From Branchiostoma lanceolatum (Eukaryota; Chordata; Leptocardii; Amphioxiformes; Branchiostomatidae): a stretch of DNA of 64,000 nucleotides. Shown here in pieces: positions 33,211-44,443 of this stretch. Under the pieces are notes generated by a model, which was not told where the DNA came from, did no database searches, and saw only the letters and a program-made list of their open reading frames with translations. The position numbers were made by a program, and so were the translations under genes. The stretch covers positions 26,980,974 through 27,044,973 of the forward strand of contig NC_089724.1 in the NCBI RefSeq assembly GCF_035083965.1, given 5' to 3'. Position 1 is the stretch's first letter; every line of letters starts with the position of its first letter.

Positions 33211-36200
33211 ATGAGGTGTTCTCTTAACATAGGCTTTTGGAACATCCACGGCCTAGGAAAAAAACTTAAGGAAGATAACTTTAGAAGTAGTGTAGACAAC
33301 CTTGATTTCTTCTCTCTTATCGAAACCTGGAGTAATGAATCCTCAGAAATAGACATCCCAAATTTCCAACACTTTTCATCTTCGAGGAAAAAACATAGAA
33401 GGGCCAGAAGAAATTCTGGCGGAATTATTTTTTACTTTAGAAAAGAATTGGCGAAGTTTATAAGTAGAGAGCGCTCCAAATCGGATGACTTACTCTGGGT
33501 TCGAGTATCCAAAGAATTATTTGGTTTATCGAAAGATGTATTTATATGTACCGTTTATATAAGTCCTCTATACTCTCAAGTCCACAAAAGGACGGATAAC
33601 TGTATTTTTGATATGTTAGAGAGAGATGTAGCATCTTTTAGTTCCAAAGGCTATGTTATTCTAGGGGGGGATTTCAACAGTCGGATAGGCTCCCTACAAG
33701 AAACCACCGAAGACCCCTTTGTTCCAGAACTTGAACCAGAAGTGCCCCTCTCTAACCTTGACATCCCCAGAAACAACTCTGATAGAAATCTCCCTAATAC
33801 TTTTGGCAAAAACCTAATTGATCTATGTACCCAAGCAGACCTTCGTATTCTTAATGGTCGTGTTCTAGGTGACTTAAATGGACGCTACACCTGCTATCAA
33901 CCTAGAGGTTGTAGCACGGTGGACTATACCATCATAAGTAGCGCCCTTCTTCATAACATTAACGCATTCAAAGTCCACAATTTATCAGAATTTTCAGATC
34001 ACTGCCTGATAACTACGAATATATGTACGCCACATTGGAACATTCAAGACACAAAAATGACCAAATGCAAATTACGCCCCCTTCCAAAAAAGTTTGTTTG
34101 GGACGAAAATTCAGGTGAAAAATTCATCCGTGCTCTAAATAGCCCGATGATATCCGACAAACTAAACAACTTTTTATCTATTGGGCATGATATTACATCA
34201 ACAACTCGTAACATTGATGAAGAAATTAGCAGGTTTCAGAATATTCTAGAAACAGCAGGAAAGTTATCATTAAAAATAAAATGTAACAGGAGAACCAAAG
34301 GACCAAAACAAAACAAAAAATGGTTTGACAAAACATGTTATGAGGCCCGGAAAGAACTAAGAAACCTCAGATATCTCCTTGTACACAACCCAAAAAATCC
34401 ATCCCTAAGAGGTAGTTATTTTAAGAAAAAGAAAGAATTCAATAAACTTATTCGAAAACGCAAACGAGAATTCGAAAACAACTATCTAATGCGCCTTCAA
34501 AACCTCCAAGAAAATAATCCGACCGCTTTCTGGAACCTACTTAACGAACTCAAAAAGACCAACTCAGTACCTCAGGAAGATCTACCGGCCGACACATGGG
34601 TAGAACACTTCAGAACTATACACAGCAAATCCAGACTAAAACAAAAAACTTTTGATCTTAATTTTGAAAAGGAAATTCTTCACAAATTCCAGGCACTACA
34701 AAAATGTGAAGCAAGTCCAGGACCTTTAGATAATCCAATTACTGCATCAGAAATCAACGATGCAATAAAAGCCCTCAAGAACAAAAAAGCCAGCGGGGAC
34801 GACATGATCATCAATGAAATGCTAAAAGCCGGAAAAATAATCCTATTGTCCCCTTTATTAAGACTATTTAACAGCACATTTTCGAAAGGAACTTTCCCCA
34901 AAACATGGTCCCAAAGTTATATTGTCCCGATCTTCAAAGCAGGGCGAAAAGATGACCCCAACAATTATCGGGGAATCGCCATTTCAAGCTGTTTAGGAAA
35001 ACTGTTCTCTTCAATACTTAACAGAAGATTGTCAACCTTTCTTGAAGAAAAAGAAATAATAAAACCAAACCAAACAGGATTCCGAAAAAATTACAGGACA
35101 TCTGATAACATCTTCATACTGAAAACCCTTATATCTAAATACACACAATCTGGAAAACGCTTATTTGCTTGCTTTGTAGATCTGTCAAAAGCCTTTGACT
35201 CCATCTGGCACGAGGGGCTATTGTACAAACTCCTTTCCAATGGCATTTCAGGAAAAGTCTTTGATATAATCAAGGATTTATACAACCAGTCCGAAGCTAG
35301 TGTCAAAACTAAGACGGGCTTGACTGAAAATTTTCCTGTTGAAATTGGTGTACGTCAAGGTTGCGTTCTAAGCCCCACCTTATTCAACCTGTACATTAGT
35401 GACCTTATAGAGGAACTAAATGCAAAACACCTAGACGCCCCCCTGTTACAACTCTCAAAAGTAAATAGCCTATTTTATGCAGATGATATTGTTTTACTAT
35501 CGGAAAGTAAGGAGGGACTACAGAAAGCAATTAATACTCTTGGCCGGTATTGCCAACAATGGAAGCTGACTGTCAACCTGGCGAAAACAAAAATTATAGT
35601 ATTTAACAAAAGAGGCCTTTTATTCAATAATCTTAGTTTTTCGCTATGTAATAAAGAGATAGAGATAGTTTCATCATATTGCTACCTAGGAATTATGTTT
35701 ACAGCAGGATGTACATTTAGCGCTGCCACGAAAAATCTACAAAAGAGAGCCTTAAGAGCAATGTATAACATCAGAAGTACGCTTGGGGAGACTAGATCTT
35801 CTGTATCACTGCATTGTAAACTGTTTGACACATGTATTGTACCGATATTATTGTATGGATCTGAAGTCTGGTGCAACAGTAATATGAATGACAAATCTGC
35901 GATAGAAACTGTACATCTAAAATTCTGTAAATATGTCCTTGGTGTTCGGAGGAACGCCAGTAACTTTGCATGTAGATCGGAACTGGGTCGTTTTCCGTTA
36001 CAAATAGAGGCTCAAAGCAGAATGTACAGTTACTATGTTAGATTGGTTAACGAAGTACATACAGATAGTCTTCAATACGAAGCTTATATGGTACAGCAAG
36101 ATCTAGATCGCCGAAAAACATCCTGCTGGTTATCTAATGTAAGAAAAATGTTAGAAGAGTCTGGTTTTGCCTTCCTATACATAAACGGTCCCTCAAACAC

Positions 36201-36708
36201 ACATTCGCATTCAAATGACCTAAAACAAAGATTGAAGGATATTTACATCCAAAAATTTAATTCAGAATTACACGCTAAAGGACGAAGAGAAAACCAAGGC
36301 AACAAATTAAGAACATACAAAACTTTCAAAAAAATATATGAAAGAGAAGCATATTTAAACATTGCAAACTTCGAACATCGCAGAGCGATGTGTAAACTTC
36401 GCATCAGTGACCACTCCCTACACATAGAATCTGGCAGGCAAAACCGTACCCCTCCAAATAATAGAACATGCGAATTCTGTGACGATTTATATGTTGAAGA
36501 TGAAAGCCACTTTTTAATTGATTGTTCCTTATATAAAGATGAGCGGCAATCGTTGTTTAAGATAATAGAATTAGACAAGAAATGTACAAAAATGTCAAAA
36601 CAGGATACTTTTATATACCTGATGTCATGTAAGAACGAATATATAATGGACAAAGTATGTAGTCATATTTCCAAATGTTTCAAAAAGAGAGAAGAAACTA
36701 CTAGGTGA
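33211..36708 (+). mobile_element. LINE ORF2: endonuclease-reverse transcriptase, uninterrupted (CR1/L2-like)
   Basis: A single open frame of 1165 codons starts at ATG 33211 and stops at 36706-36708. The N-terminus (NIGFWNIHGL) and residues to about 265 form an APE-type endonuclease, with GGDFNSR near 152-158 and the catalytic SDH at 262-264. The reverse transcriptase follows, with DLSKAFDSIWH, GVRQGCVLSPTLFN and FYADD at 755-759. A C-terminal zinc-binding region has C-x2-C (1087, 1090) and EDESHFLIDC. No RNase H is seen. The 3' UTR ends with AATAAA at 36859 and a short TATTAT-rich tail near 36885, typical of CR1/L2-type elements, so the clade is an inference. No ORF1 is evident upstream. It lies between the repeat-containing death-domain gene and the unknown gene, probably in the latter's intron. 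Confidence 0.9.
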
Positions 36709-37069
36709 TCATCATTTAGTTTAGCAATATCCCACAGGTTGTATGTCTTAGTTTTTAGCATTAGAATGTAGCATTTTATCAATTTATGTTTTATATTATG
36801 TTCCCTACAGACCACATGTGGTCTTCTGTGCATTTAGCCCTTATGGGCAGGAATATGCAATAAAGACTATTATTATATCATAATTTTGGTAACAGAGTCT
36901 TTCCTTTGCCTGTTTTTGTGGGTACAGGGTTCTAAAACTGGAGGTTAGGGTAAACCTCTTGGTGTATGTAGTTACCAATGTCAACCGAGGTTACCACTAC
37001 ACTTACAATTTTTCCAGATATTCTTAGAGTGTATATTAATAAAAAATCTCCTAAATGATTTTTCAATAG

Positions 37070-40000
37070 GACCAACGTACGCCTCCCAGCGAAGCCTGGA
37101 TGATTGTAGAGTTTCCAGACAAACCCCGAAATGTCCACATCCCCAGACACAGCTACCAAACAGCCATAAACATACCCGTCAGTCGCCACCCACCGTCCGG
37201 CCTACAACAGCAGTTTGCTGTGCGCGAAGGCGACGTCTGGATCCATATGTACGACCTGTTCGTTCGGGCAAGCGATGACCATGGTCTTCTGTTCATGCAG
37301 TTAGTACAGCAATCTATTCATAAAATCATAATCATATCAAATTACAGCAGTTTGATGCATTTTATGCTATACTATGGGAATGTGCGCATGTACTAATGAA
37401 ATCGTCTTTGGTTGTTATTCGACGGTTCTAGATGCCAAAGTAAATGCTTCAAAATGCAAACACCACACGGTCGATTATCTTTTTAAAGTTCATATTTACC
37501 CCCGATAGAACGTTTGCCTGACGCGGTAACGATATGGATATGAGGATCTCTGGAGCTGTTCTCTCAAAATACAATCATAAAAGTTTCATGCGCATAAACT
37601 AAAAAGGATCTCCATTCTTGTGGACAATGTTAAATTTTTACCTCTGTGAAAACCGATGTATTGTTTTCGGTCTGTTTATTTGTTTAATTGTTTTTGGGTG
37701 TGCTTATGTTTGTTCCCGTTGGCCCGGGTCCAAGTTTGTTTCCGGGCAAAGTTGTGACCCTAGACAGGCAGGATGCAAAGGTTGAACTGGCATGCGTCCA
37801 AATTTCTTGGGCAGGCTAGCGGGAAGTGAGCGTTGACACGTGGCTAAAAATCTGGAACCCGAGCATGTAATGTGTGAAATGGACATGGTTGTGTTAAGAA
37901 ATGTTAGTTACAGGTATGTTTTGACAAACCAAATCACTCAGTTTACAACAACATTACAGCTTTAGCGAAGAAACAAGGTTCAAGATCATCGAAACGATGG
38001 TCAAAATGTTCGTGCCCGACACATCTCTCCAAGAAGACTCCCTTCCTGATGATGTATTGGTGCCGATGCAGCCATAGTAAGTTTTCTGTACAAAAGATCC
38101 CTTATACACAGCATAACTCTTAGAAATATACTTTTGATGCAGCTGCCTTATATCCTTGTTCGTCGTCAGATATACAAGGCATACAGTAAAAATTCCTGTG
38201 GCATTACCATTTATGTTTAAAATTTCTAAGTAAAGCCTGATCGGCAATGGGCTAGTAACATCCTGAATATTGATGATAGGTGTTACTAGTATTGTTTTGT
38301 GCACATTTGTTTGAACCTTTGCTTATTCATGATAAGCTCAAATCGGCACGCAGTCCGCTTTTCATTGAGGTCATGTGGGAAGAGGTAAGGGTCAGATATA
38401 ATATAGCAGAGATACCATGTCATTTGAGTCCTGATAACTCTATCAACACATATCATTTCATATTTATGGTACAACAATATACAATTGCTACAACATGCAA
38501 CATATAGTAGGGCACATCAGAGTAAACTCATGTTTTTTATAATTATTAGTCTGGACAAGGAGTCTGGAGAGAAGGTCACAGTGATCACAACGCCGCTGTT
38601 CAACAGCGCGGGCGGACTACAGAAGGTGTTGGTCGCACCGATGGACGTCGATGGATGGGTGGACATACCGAGAACAAGAGCGTGCCTCAAGGTATAGTAC
38701 GCATCCGTTTATCTCTGGAGTTGGTGATAGCTACCAAATCCGTCAAACAAAACGACACGTCCTCACTTTTTGATTGTATGTCCTAAATATTTTGATATAC
38801 GTAATTATCTATACTCAATGCTATCGTCGGATTTACCAGGATTTATCTCAATGGACTTGAATAGCAAATTCAAGTACATACGTAATGACATGTGACAACC
38901 CCTGCATGGTATGCATTGGAAAATATATCAAAGAATGTATAGACGTTAGAAACTCCTCCAATGATTGTAAAATCCCATTGTCATCTCATACTACTACACC
39001 ATATTGTATAAGATAGATTGGTTAGCCTAATAGAATGTTATCTTATAATGTACTAGTGGATGCCATACTTTGTACCTTGTACAATTGTTGTGCAATAAAG
39101 TTATTATTATTATAAAGAATGTGATAAAAGCACAGTTTGTGTGTCATAGCCTAGTCTGTTTATTTAACATTTTCAAAATTGTATTTTCTCCAACAGAATC
39201 TTTTGACCCCGCTGAACGACCCAGAGGTGAAGAGTAGAAGAGCTGTACTCGACATCCGTAGTTTCTTCCTGCAGGGGTTTTCACCCACAGCGGTTGTAAG
39301 TAAACAATACGCATACAACTTTGTACATAGATTTGGTTAAGAATTAGTAGCCATAGATTGAATATAGAAACAGGTAGATACTTTAATGTAGCTCCCGACC
39401 AAAGGTTTTGCCCATTCTGTCCTAATCGAATTGAAGATGAGTTTCACTTTATTATGGAATGCTCTAAATATGATGCCCTACGAGTTGAGTTATTCACCTT
39501 TCTCAATTCAAGTCCTTCAGATTTTAAGACACTCAATGCCACAGATAGATTTGACTATATATTTAGATGCAACAGCTCATACAGTGTTAAAATAGGCAAA
39601 TATATAAAAGATTGTTTTCTTATTAGAAAAAATAATGATACTCAAAATTAGAAAACTTGAATCATGTAAAACCTAAGATAGTCATTTTGATGTAGTGAAT
39701 AGTTTTATTCCATACTCATGTCTTGTTCTATGTTTACTGTTGTTGCCATACTTTGTACCTACTACAATGGTCGCGCAATAAAGTTCTATTCTATTGTAAA
39801 TTGTATTTTGTTATAGTGTACTTATAAAAAAGATTCACAATATGCACGTGATCATGATTTGCTATGTCTTCTGAATGAATACACAGGTGATGGCCATACC
39901 TGAAGTGCAGCAACAAAGGGATTCGCGTCCGCGTGACTTACAGCATGAGGTATATGTAATAACTTGTATCCGATACTGATAACCATTCATAGTCAAGACT

Positions 40001-41314
40001 AAAACTTGAATTGTACCTGTTGTATGTCCAACAAAACATCATTTGCAAGGTTTGTTAGCAACACTAGTTAGCACCACCGCTTTATGTGTCATTTGATGAC
40101 GGATTCTTATCTACGTTACTCTGTCCAGAATACAAACCATGCGGACGACACAACGTTGGAACATGAAGGCCACTTGAGTCAGCGAGGACAAACACAAGCA
40201 GCATCGGGCACAACAGGTGTGATTTTCTTTTTGGGAGGGGGAGGGTGTTTCAGGATCACAAATCACGATGCAATTGTTGTGCAATAAACTTTGACTTGAC
40301 TATCATAGACGTTACATGTAGCTGTGTTTGTTGTTGCTACAGTAATTGTGCCCTCAGTCCATTGCAATTGTATAATCAGCTTCTATCGGAAACAAAGGAA
40401 GAGGAATGGGGAGGCTGGAGGGGGGTATAAAGACAGGAACAGACAGATAGCGTAAGACAGCTATAGAATAATAGACAGATAATTTGACACACCAAGACAG
40501 TGCATATTAGGAAGTTAAATCGTTATCCTATTTCCGCAGGCACCAATGCAGTTCGCATGGAGGACCGTGCTGATCAAACCTTTCAGGTACACTTGCAGTT
40601 TTTGTTAATTATAATCTCGTTCTAGACAGAAATATAATTTCATACAGGAAATGACCCAAGCACGAAGACATAGTACTATAGATAGCATTAGTAGCCCCCC
40701 ACCCTAATCTGCTAAAGTGCTCGTTGTATTATCAATGTATCATACACTTAATCATGTAAGGAAATCTTCTTGTTAAAGCAAAATCAGGTTAATGAAAAAC
40801 AAGGATTTAACTTGAAACCCACCAAAAATGCAATTTTTGCATATGGGTAGAGTTACATCCTTTTCTCATAATGTTATGTATACCAACACAGATGAACTTT
40901 TTACTCAAAAAATACCGTTCTTACTATGCTAGTACTGCCGGTAGAAAAGGCTATAAAAGTTTTTTTAATTTTTCCTAGGGCATGATTCCTGCCCGCGTCA
41001 TTTGGCATTTCAAGAAGACGAAGTCGAAATTCGGCACCCACCGAAGGATGTGCCCACTGTGCAGAGAGCACGCAAGCCGACTGTTTCACGCCACGATCTG
41101 CAGGGAAAGCGTCTGCCAGAGATGCATCGGCGTTGCTGAGATGATGGCGTATCATATGGGACGTTGCGTTGACCCATCGTGCCCGCTTTCTATACACGTT
41201 TGTGCCAACGACATTGGCATTCCGCTTTTCGTGCCCGGGCGTTTCGAACCAACAGTGGTTTTCATGAGTTTCGTGCGTTCGGTGCTCGCGCGAATACTTC
41301 GCTTTGATGACTAG
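37070..41314 (+). CDS. Unrecognised protein with C-terminal TAZ-like Cys/His domain (5' partial)
   Basis: Eight consecutive exons with matched phases: 37070-37299, 37960-38076, 38550-38691, 39197-39295, 39887-39949, 40129-40216, 40540-40586, 40979-41314. They give 373 aa from the first visible codon. That exon opens directly after an AG in phase 0, so one or more upstream exons are missing from my model. I do not recognise the N-terminal 250 residues (mixed fold, with VEFPDKPRNVHIPRHS and a short polar linker in exons 5-7). The last exon holds C287-x2-C290-x2-H293, H299-x3-C303-x4-C308-x2-C311 and H321-x3-C325-x4-C330. The repeated H-x3-C-x4-C pattern followed by CPL resembles TAZ zinc fingers of CBP/p300, which bind transcription factors, but only part of the TAZ pattern is present. 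Function unknown. Confidence 0.65.
38820..39118 (+). mobile_element. LINE 3' end fragment
   Basis: A short frame with KYIKECIDVRN, then a 3' UTR with GCCATACTTTGTACC and TTGTGCAATAAAG and a TTATTATTAT tail. Lies in the intron before exon 39197-39295 of the unknown gene. Confidence 0.75.
39335..39805 (+). mobile_element. LINE 3' end fragment with open C-terminal frame
   Basis: The frame to 39651 encodes the LINE zinc region (RFCPFCPNRIEDEFHFIMEC and KYIKDCFLI). The 3' UTR shares GCCATACTTTGTACC with the fragment at 38820 and ends CGCAATAAAGTTCTATTC. Lies in the intron after exon 39197-39295. Confidence 0.85.
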
Positions 41315-41449
41315 CCTCCCGCGCAGACCTTCTTGGGGCTTTTTTTGGTCTGATTTGCGCTATTTTCTAATCATTCATGCATTCTAATATGCCAAAACTT
41401 ATTTGGTACGCCAACCAGTGACGTGCGGCGCGGGGAACCTGGACCAAGC

Positions 41450-41717
41450 TAGCCTGGTTCCAGTCTCTAGGAGTCGGCGTATAGGGGTGTTTACCGGGCC
41501 CAGTTTGCTTATGATTGAGCCTTTCACTTAGCTGCCATATAGAATTTCGCAGCCTTTCCTACTCTAGCTGCCATAGACAGTTTTGCCGCCGGCGAAGTAA
41601 TTCAATCCAAGGCCGTAAACCCACACCCCGAGCGGGCTAAGCTATCTGGGCGGGCGGGCATCACTCCCAGCGCCGTAGAGATATCGGGGAGCCCCCGATG
41701 GTATGGTTTCCAGGCTA
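41450..41717 (-). mobile_element. TAGCCTGG-type MITE, copy 2
   Basis: Reverse orientation of 7373-7658, bounded by TAGCCTGG and CCAGGCTA; contains ACCGGGCCCAGTTTGCTT and GGAGCCCCCGATGGTATGG. Confidence 0.85.
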
Positions 41718-42254
41718 GGACCAAGTTAAATAGGCGAGCAATAAGAAAATAGGGCAAAACAAAACAAAAACGCCGACCGCACAAGAAAAGGTCAGTGTGA
41801 GAGACTGTTGATACCTAGGTGGGACCTAGGTCTTTGCTGAGGTTCGAATATTCCTTTGGGCTTTTCCATCTGGAATGCTGGAATAGGGGGATGTTTAAAC
41901 TACCTCAGTTTCCAATATTTTATCATGTTAGGTTCCCTACTATCGTAACTCTGTTCTGGCACAAAATCCCGTAACGTGTGCCCGTCTGTCGAACAGTTGA
42001 CACCCCGTTTTCAGATGGAATCGTCCACTTTATCACTCTAGTGCAATGTCCGGTTGTGGGGAAGAGTCTACACTGGCCAATATGATATGACAAATTTTGT
42101 TGTTTTAAAAGTTAATGTACGCTTTAGCAGTTTGTGCGCGTAACAACAAAATGTTTCTTATATAGAATTTAACAAGTCTAGTTTCGTTTACAACTTTGTA
42201 TTCTTTTAGATATTGCCCTTTACAGATATGTAGTTTAAGCAAAATACTACTCTC

Positions 42255-43186
42255 TTAACCCTATCCAGACTGGGCTTTTTTGGTATATCTGGGACTGGGG
42301 GGGGGGGGGGGGGGGCTGATTCGGCCCCCCCCTTATAATTTCCGAATGGTATGATGTATCATCACCAAATTTGTAGGGAGTGATATTCACGTCAAGTTTT
42401 ATAATTCCTGTAATTTTGGTGACGTTATGACGTAATATGACGTAATTATGACGTCATCGATGTGATTTTATTGGCTAAATAGGGAATTCCCGTAATATCT
42501 AAAGGAATTAAACAAAACGGTTTATATTATTCATTTTAAGGTATGCAAAGACATACAATGTCAATGGTAGGTACGTTGACATCAAAATGACGTCATAGAA
42601 TGGCGTCATGTGTTGTTAGCGATCCCTTGGGATCCGCCATCTTGGATCGGCCATTTTAAAATTTTTAAAAATCCTTTTTTTCCACTTATGACCCCAAAGG
42701 ACGCTGAAAATAGACTAAAAACGTTAATCTAAATGTTTCTGATACAGAAAATGTCAGGTATTGACGAGTTTAAGGGCGAAAAAGCCTGCTGATACCTGAA
42801 ATAGTGATATAGTCCGCCATCTTGGATTTTGGCTGATTACGTCATCAAATTAGCATAAATTATGAATATTAAATCAGGAAACTTACATATAATTACATTT
42901 TATGTTATACATGAAGGAAAACTAGTGTAGTTGTGCAAGAAAACCTGAGAAATATCATTGTTTTCAAAATATTAATGATTTTTGCATAAAATGCCAGTCA
43001 GAAACCCGTTGCCATGGCAACATGAAAAAATGATAAACTTAAACCATTATTATAAAATTGTTGCCAACAAAATTTTAAGTAAAGTCACCAAGTTTGGTTG
43101 TCCTAGCATACATCGTTCGGCAGAAATACGATGTCAAAGTTGGCGCGGGCACTTTTAGCCCCCCCCCCCAGTCTGGATAGGGTTAA
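42255..43186 (-). mobile_element. piggyBac-like MITE, copy 2
   Basis: Full-length partner of 9862-10789 in inverse orientation, with TTAA-CCCTATCCAGACTGGG ends and homopolymer G/C runs inside both ends. High similarity throughout (about 930 bp). Confidence 0.88.
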
Positions 43187-43673
43187 ATGAAATAATTTGA
43201 TATGCAAATAGATATGAAATATGCAAGAAGGAAACTATTTATGATTAAACATATAGTTTTTTTTATAGAATTCTATTATTTTCTTATCCACTGATTACAG
43301 TTGATTGCAATTTTTCATAACAGGTGTAGCAATCTTTTCGACAGCGAATGATAATTCATACAGAATCTTATATACTAGTTTTTAACAACGTTTTACCCTA
43401 ATTCTTAGACTACGAAGATAGTGGAAATTTTCAATTTATATGACATGCAAATACATGTAGATATAATGTAAAACATGCAGAAATGCAAGAAAGAAATGCA
43501 GTGTAATTTTTCATACCTAATTCTAATGTTTTTAATAAGATGAAACTTTACGATCATCCACTCCTGTCTTCTCATGCTTCTGTTGATCAATCCAAATAAC
43601 ACGCATATGTTTTATTATAATGACATCACAGTGTACAAAGTAACACAAGTAATACAATTCTAACCTTCAATCA

Positions 43674-43764
43674 TATTTCTGGTGGCAAGACTGTAACTGC
43701 CGGCCAAGACTGTGCCAGGTACAAAATCTTGGCCGATATAGTTACGATCTTGCCACCGGAATAT
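43674..43764. repeat. Short hairpin element
   Basis: TTCTGGTGGCAAGA and TCTTGCCACCGGAA arms with an inner GGCCAAGA/TCTTGGCC pair. Confidence 0.7.
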
Positions 43765-44443
43765 TTGCTCGGAGAGAATACTAAAGACTTGGCTTCGAAC
43801 AAAGTCTAACGTAAGATTCCTTCCAGAAATGATCTCGTGTGGAAAGTATGACTTCTACGAAGTCTGTCCACAACACTACCAAATGTTTATTTCAAATGTT
43901 TTATTGGACCTACTGTTTGCACTAATATACAAGCACGCAGCAGACACACCTGAAAGCATAACCATAACAACGGTGTAAATGTCTCCCGGTATGCTCTGGC
44001 TGAACAGCAAAGGTTGCGCACTTTTCTCTTTACAGTATTTATTGTCGGTGTTGTTTTCTGCATTACTCAGACATCAGAGTCATACACACACATACGCAGT
44101 TATTTACATGCACGTATAACACTGAAAAGGGTATTCATTGTACAACAAATAAAGGCGATGAATTATTGCAATTGGATAAGCATACAAAGACGTTTTTTAA
44201 ACATCTATTTATTTAGCAACTGAACTGGCATAGGTCGGGCTCTATGTGTGAACGAACATTTTTTTAAAAGTATTATCAAGAATATACACAACTGGTGCTC
44301 ATGATTAACTCTTGCAACTTTCTTCGTGTTTTGTTGTCTTTTGTAGTATGCTTTCCGTTCCCACAAACTGCCCGGCCGGGCCCCGGGCTGGGAATTGTAA
44401 CCTTAGCATTAGTACAAAGGGTCTCAATTAATTTCTGACTCCC

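Noticed and set aside
39358-39651. Separate zinc-finger gene
   Set aside because: The 97-codon frame matches the C-terminal zinc region of the LINE at 33211 and is followed by a LINE 3' UTR and tail.
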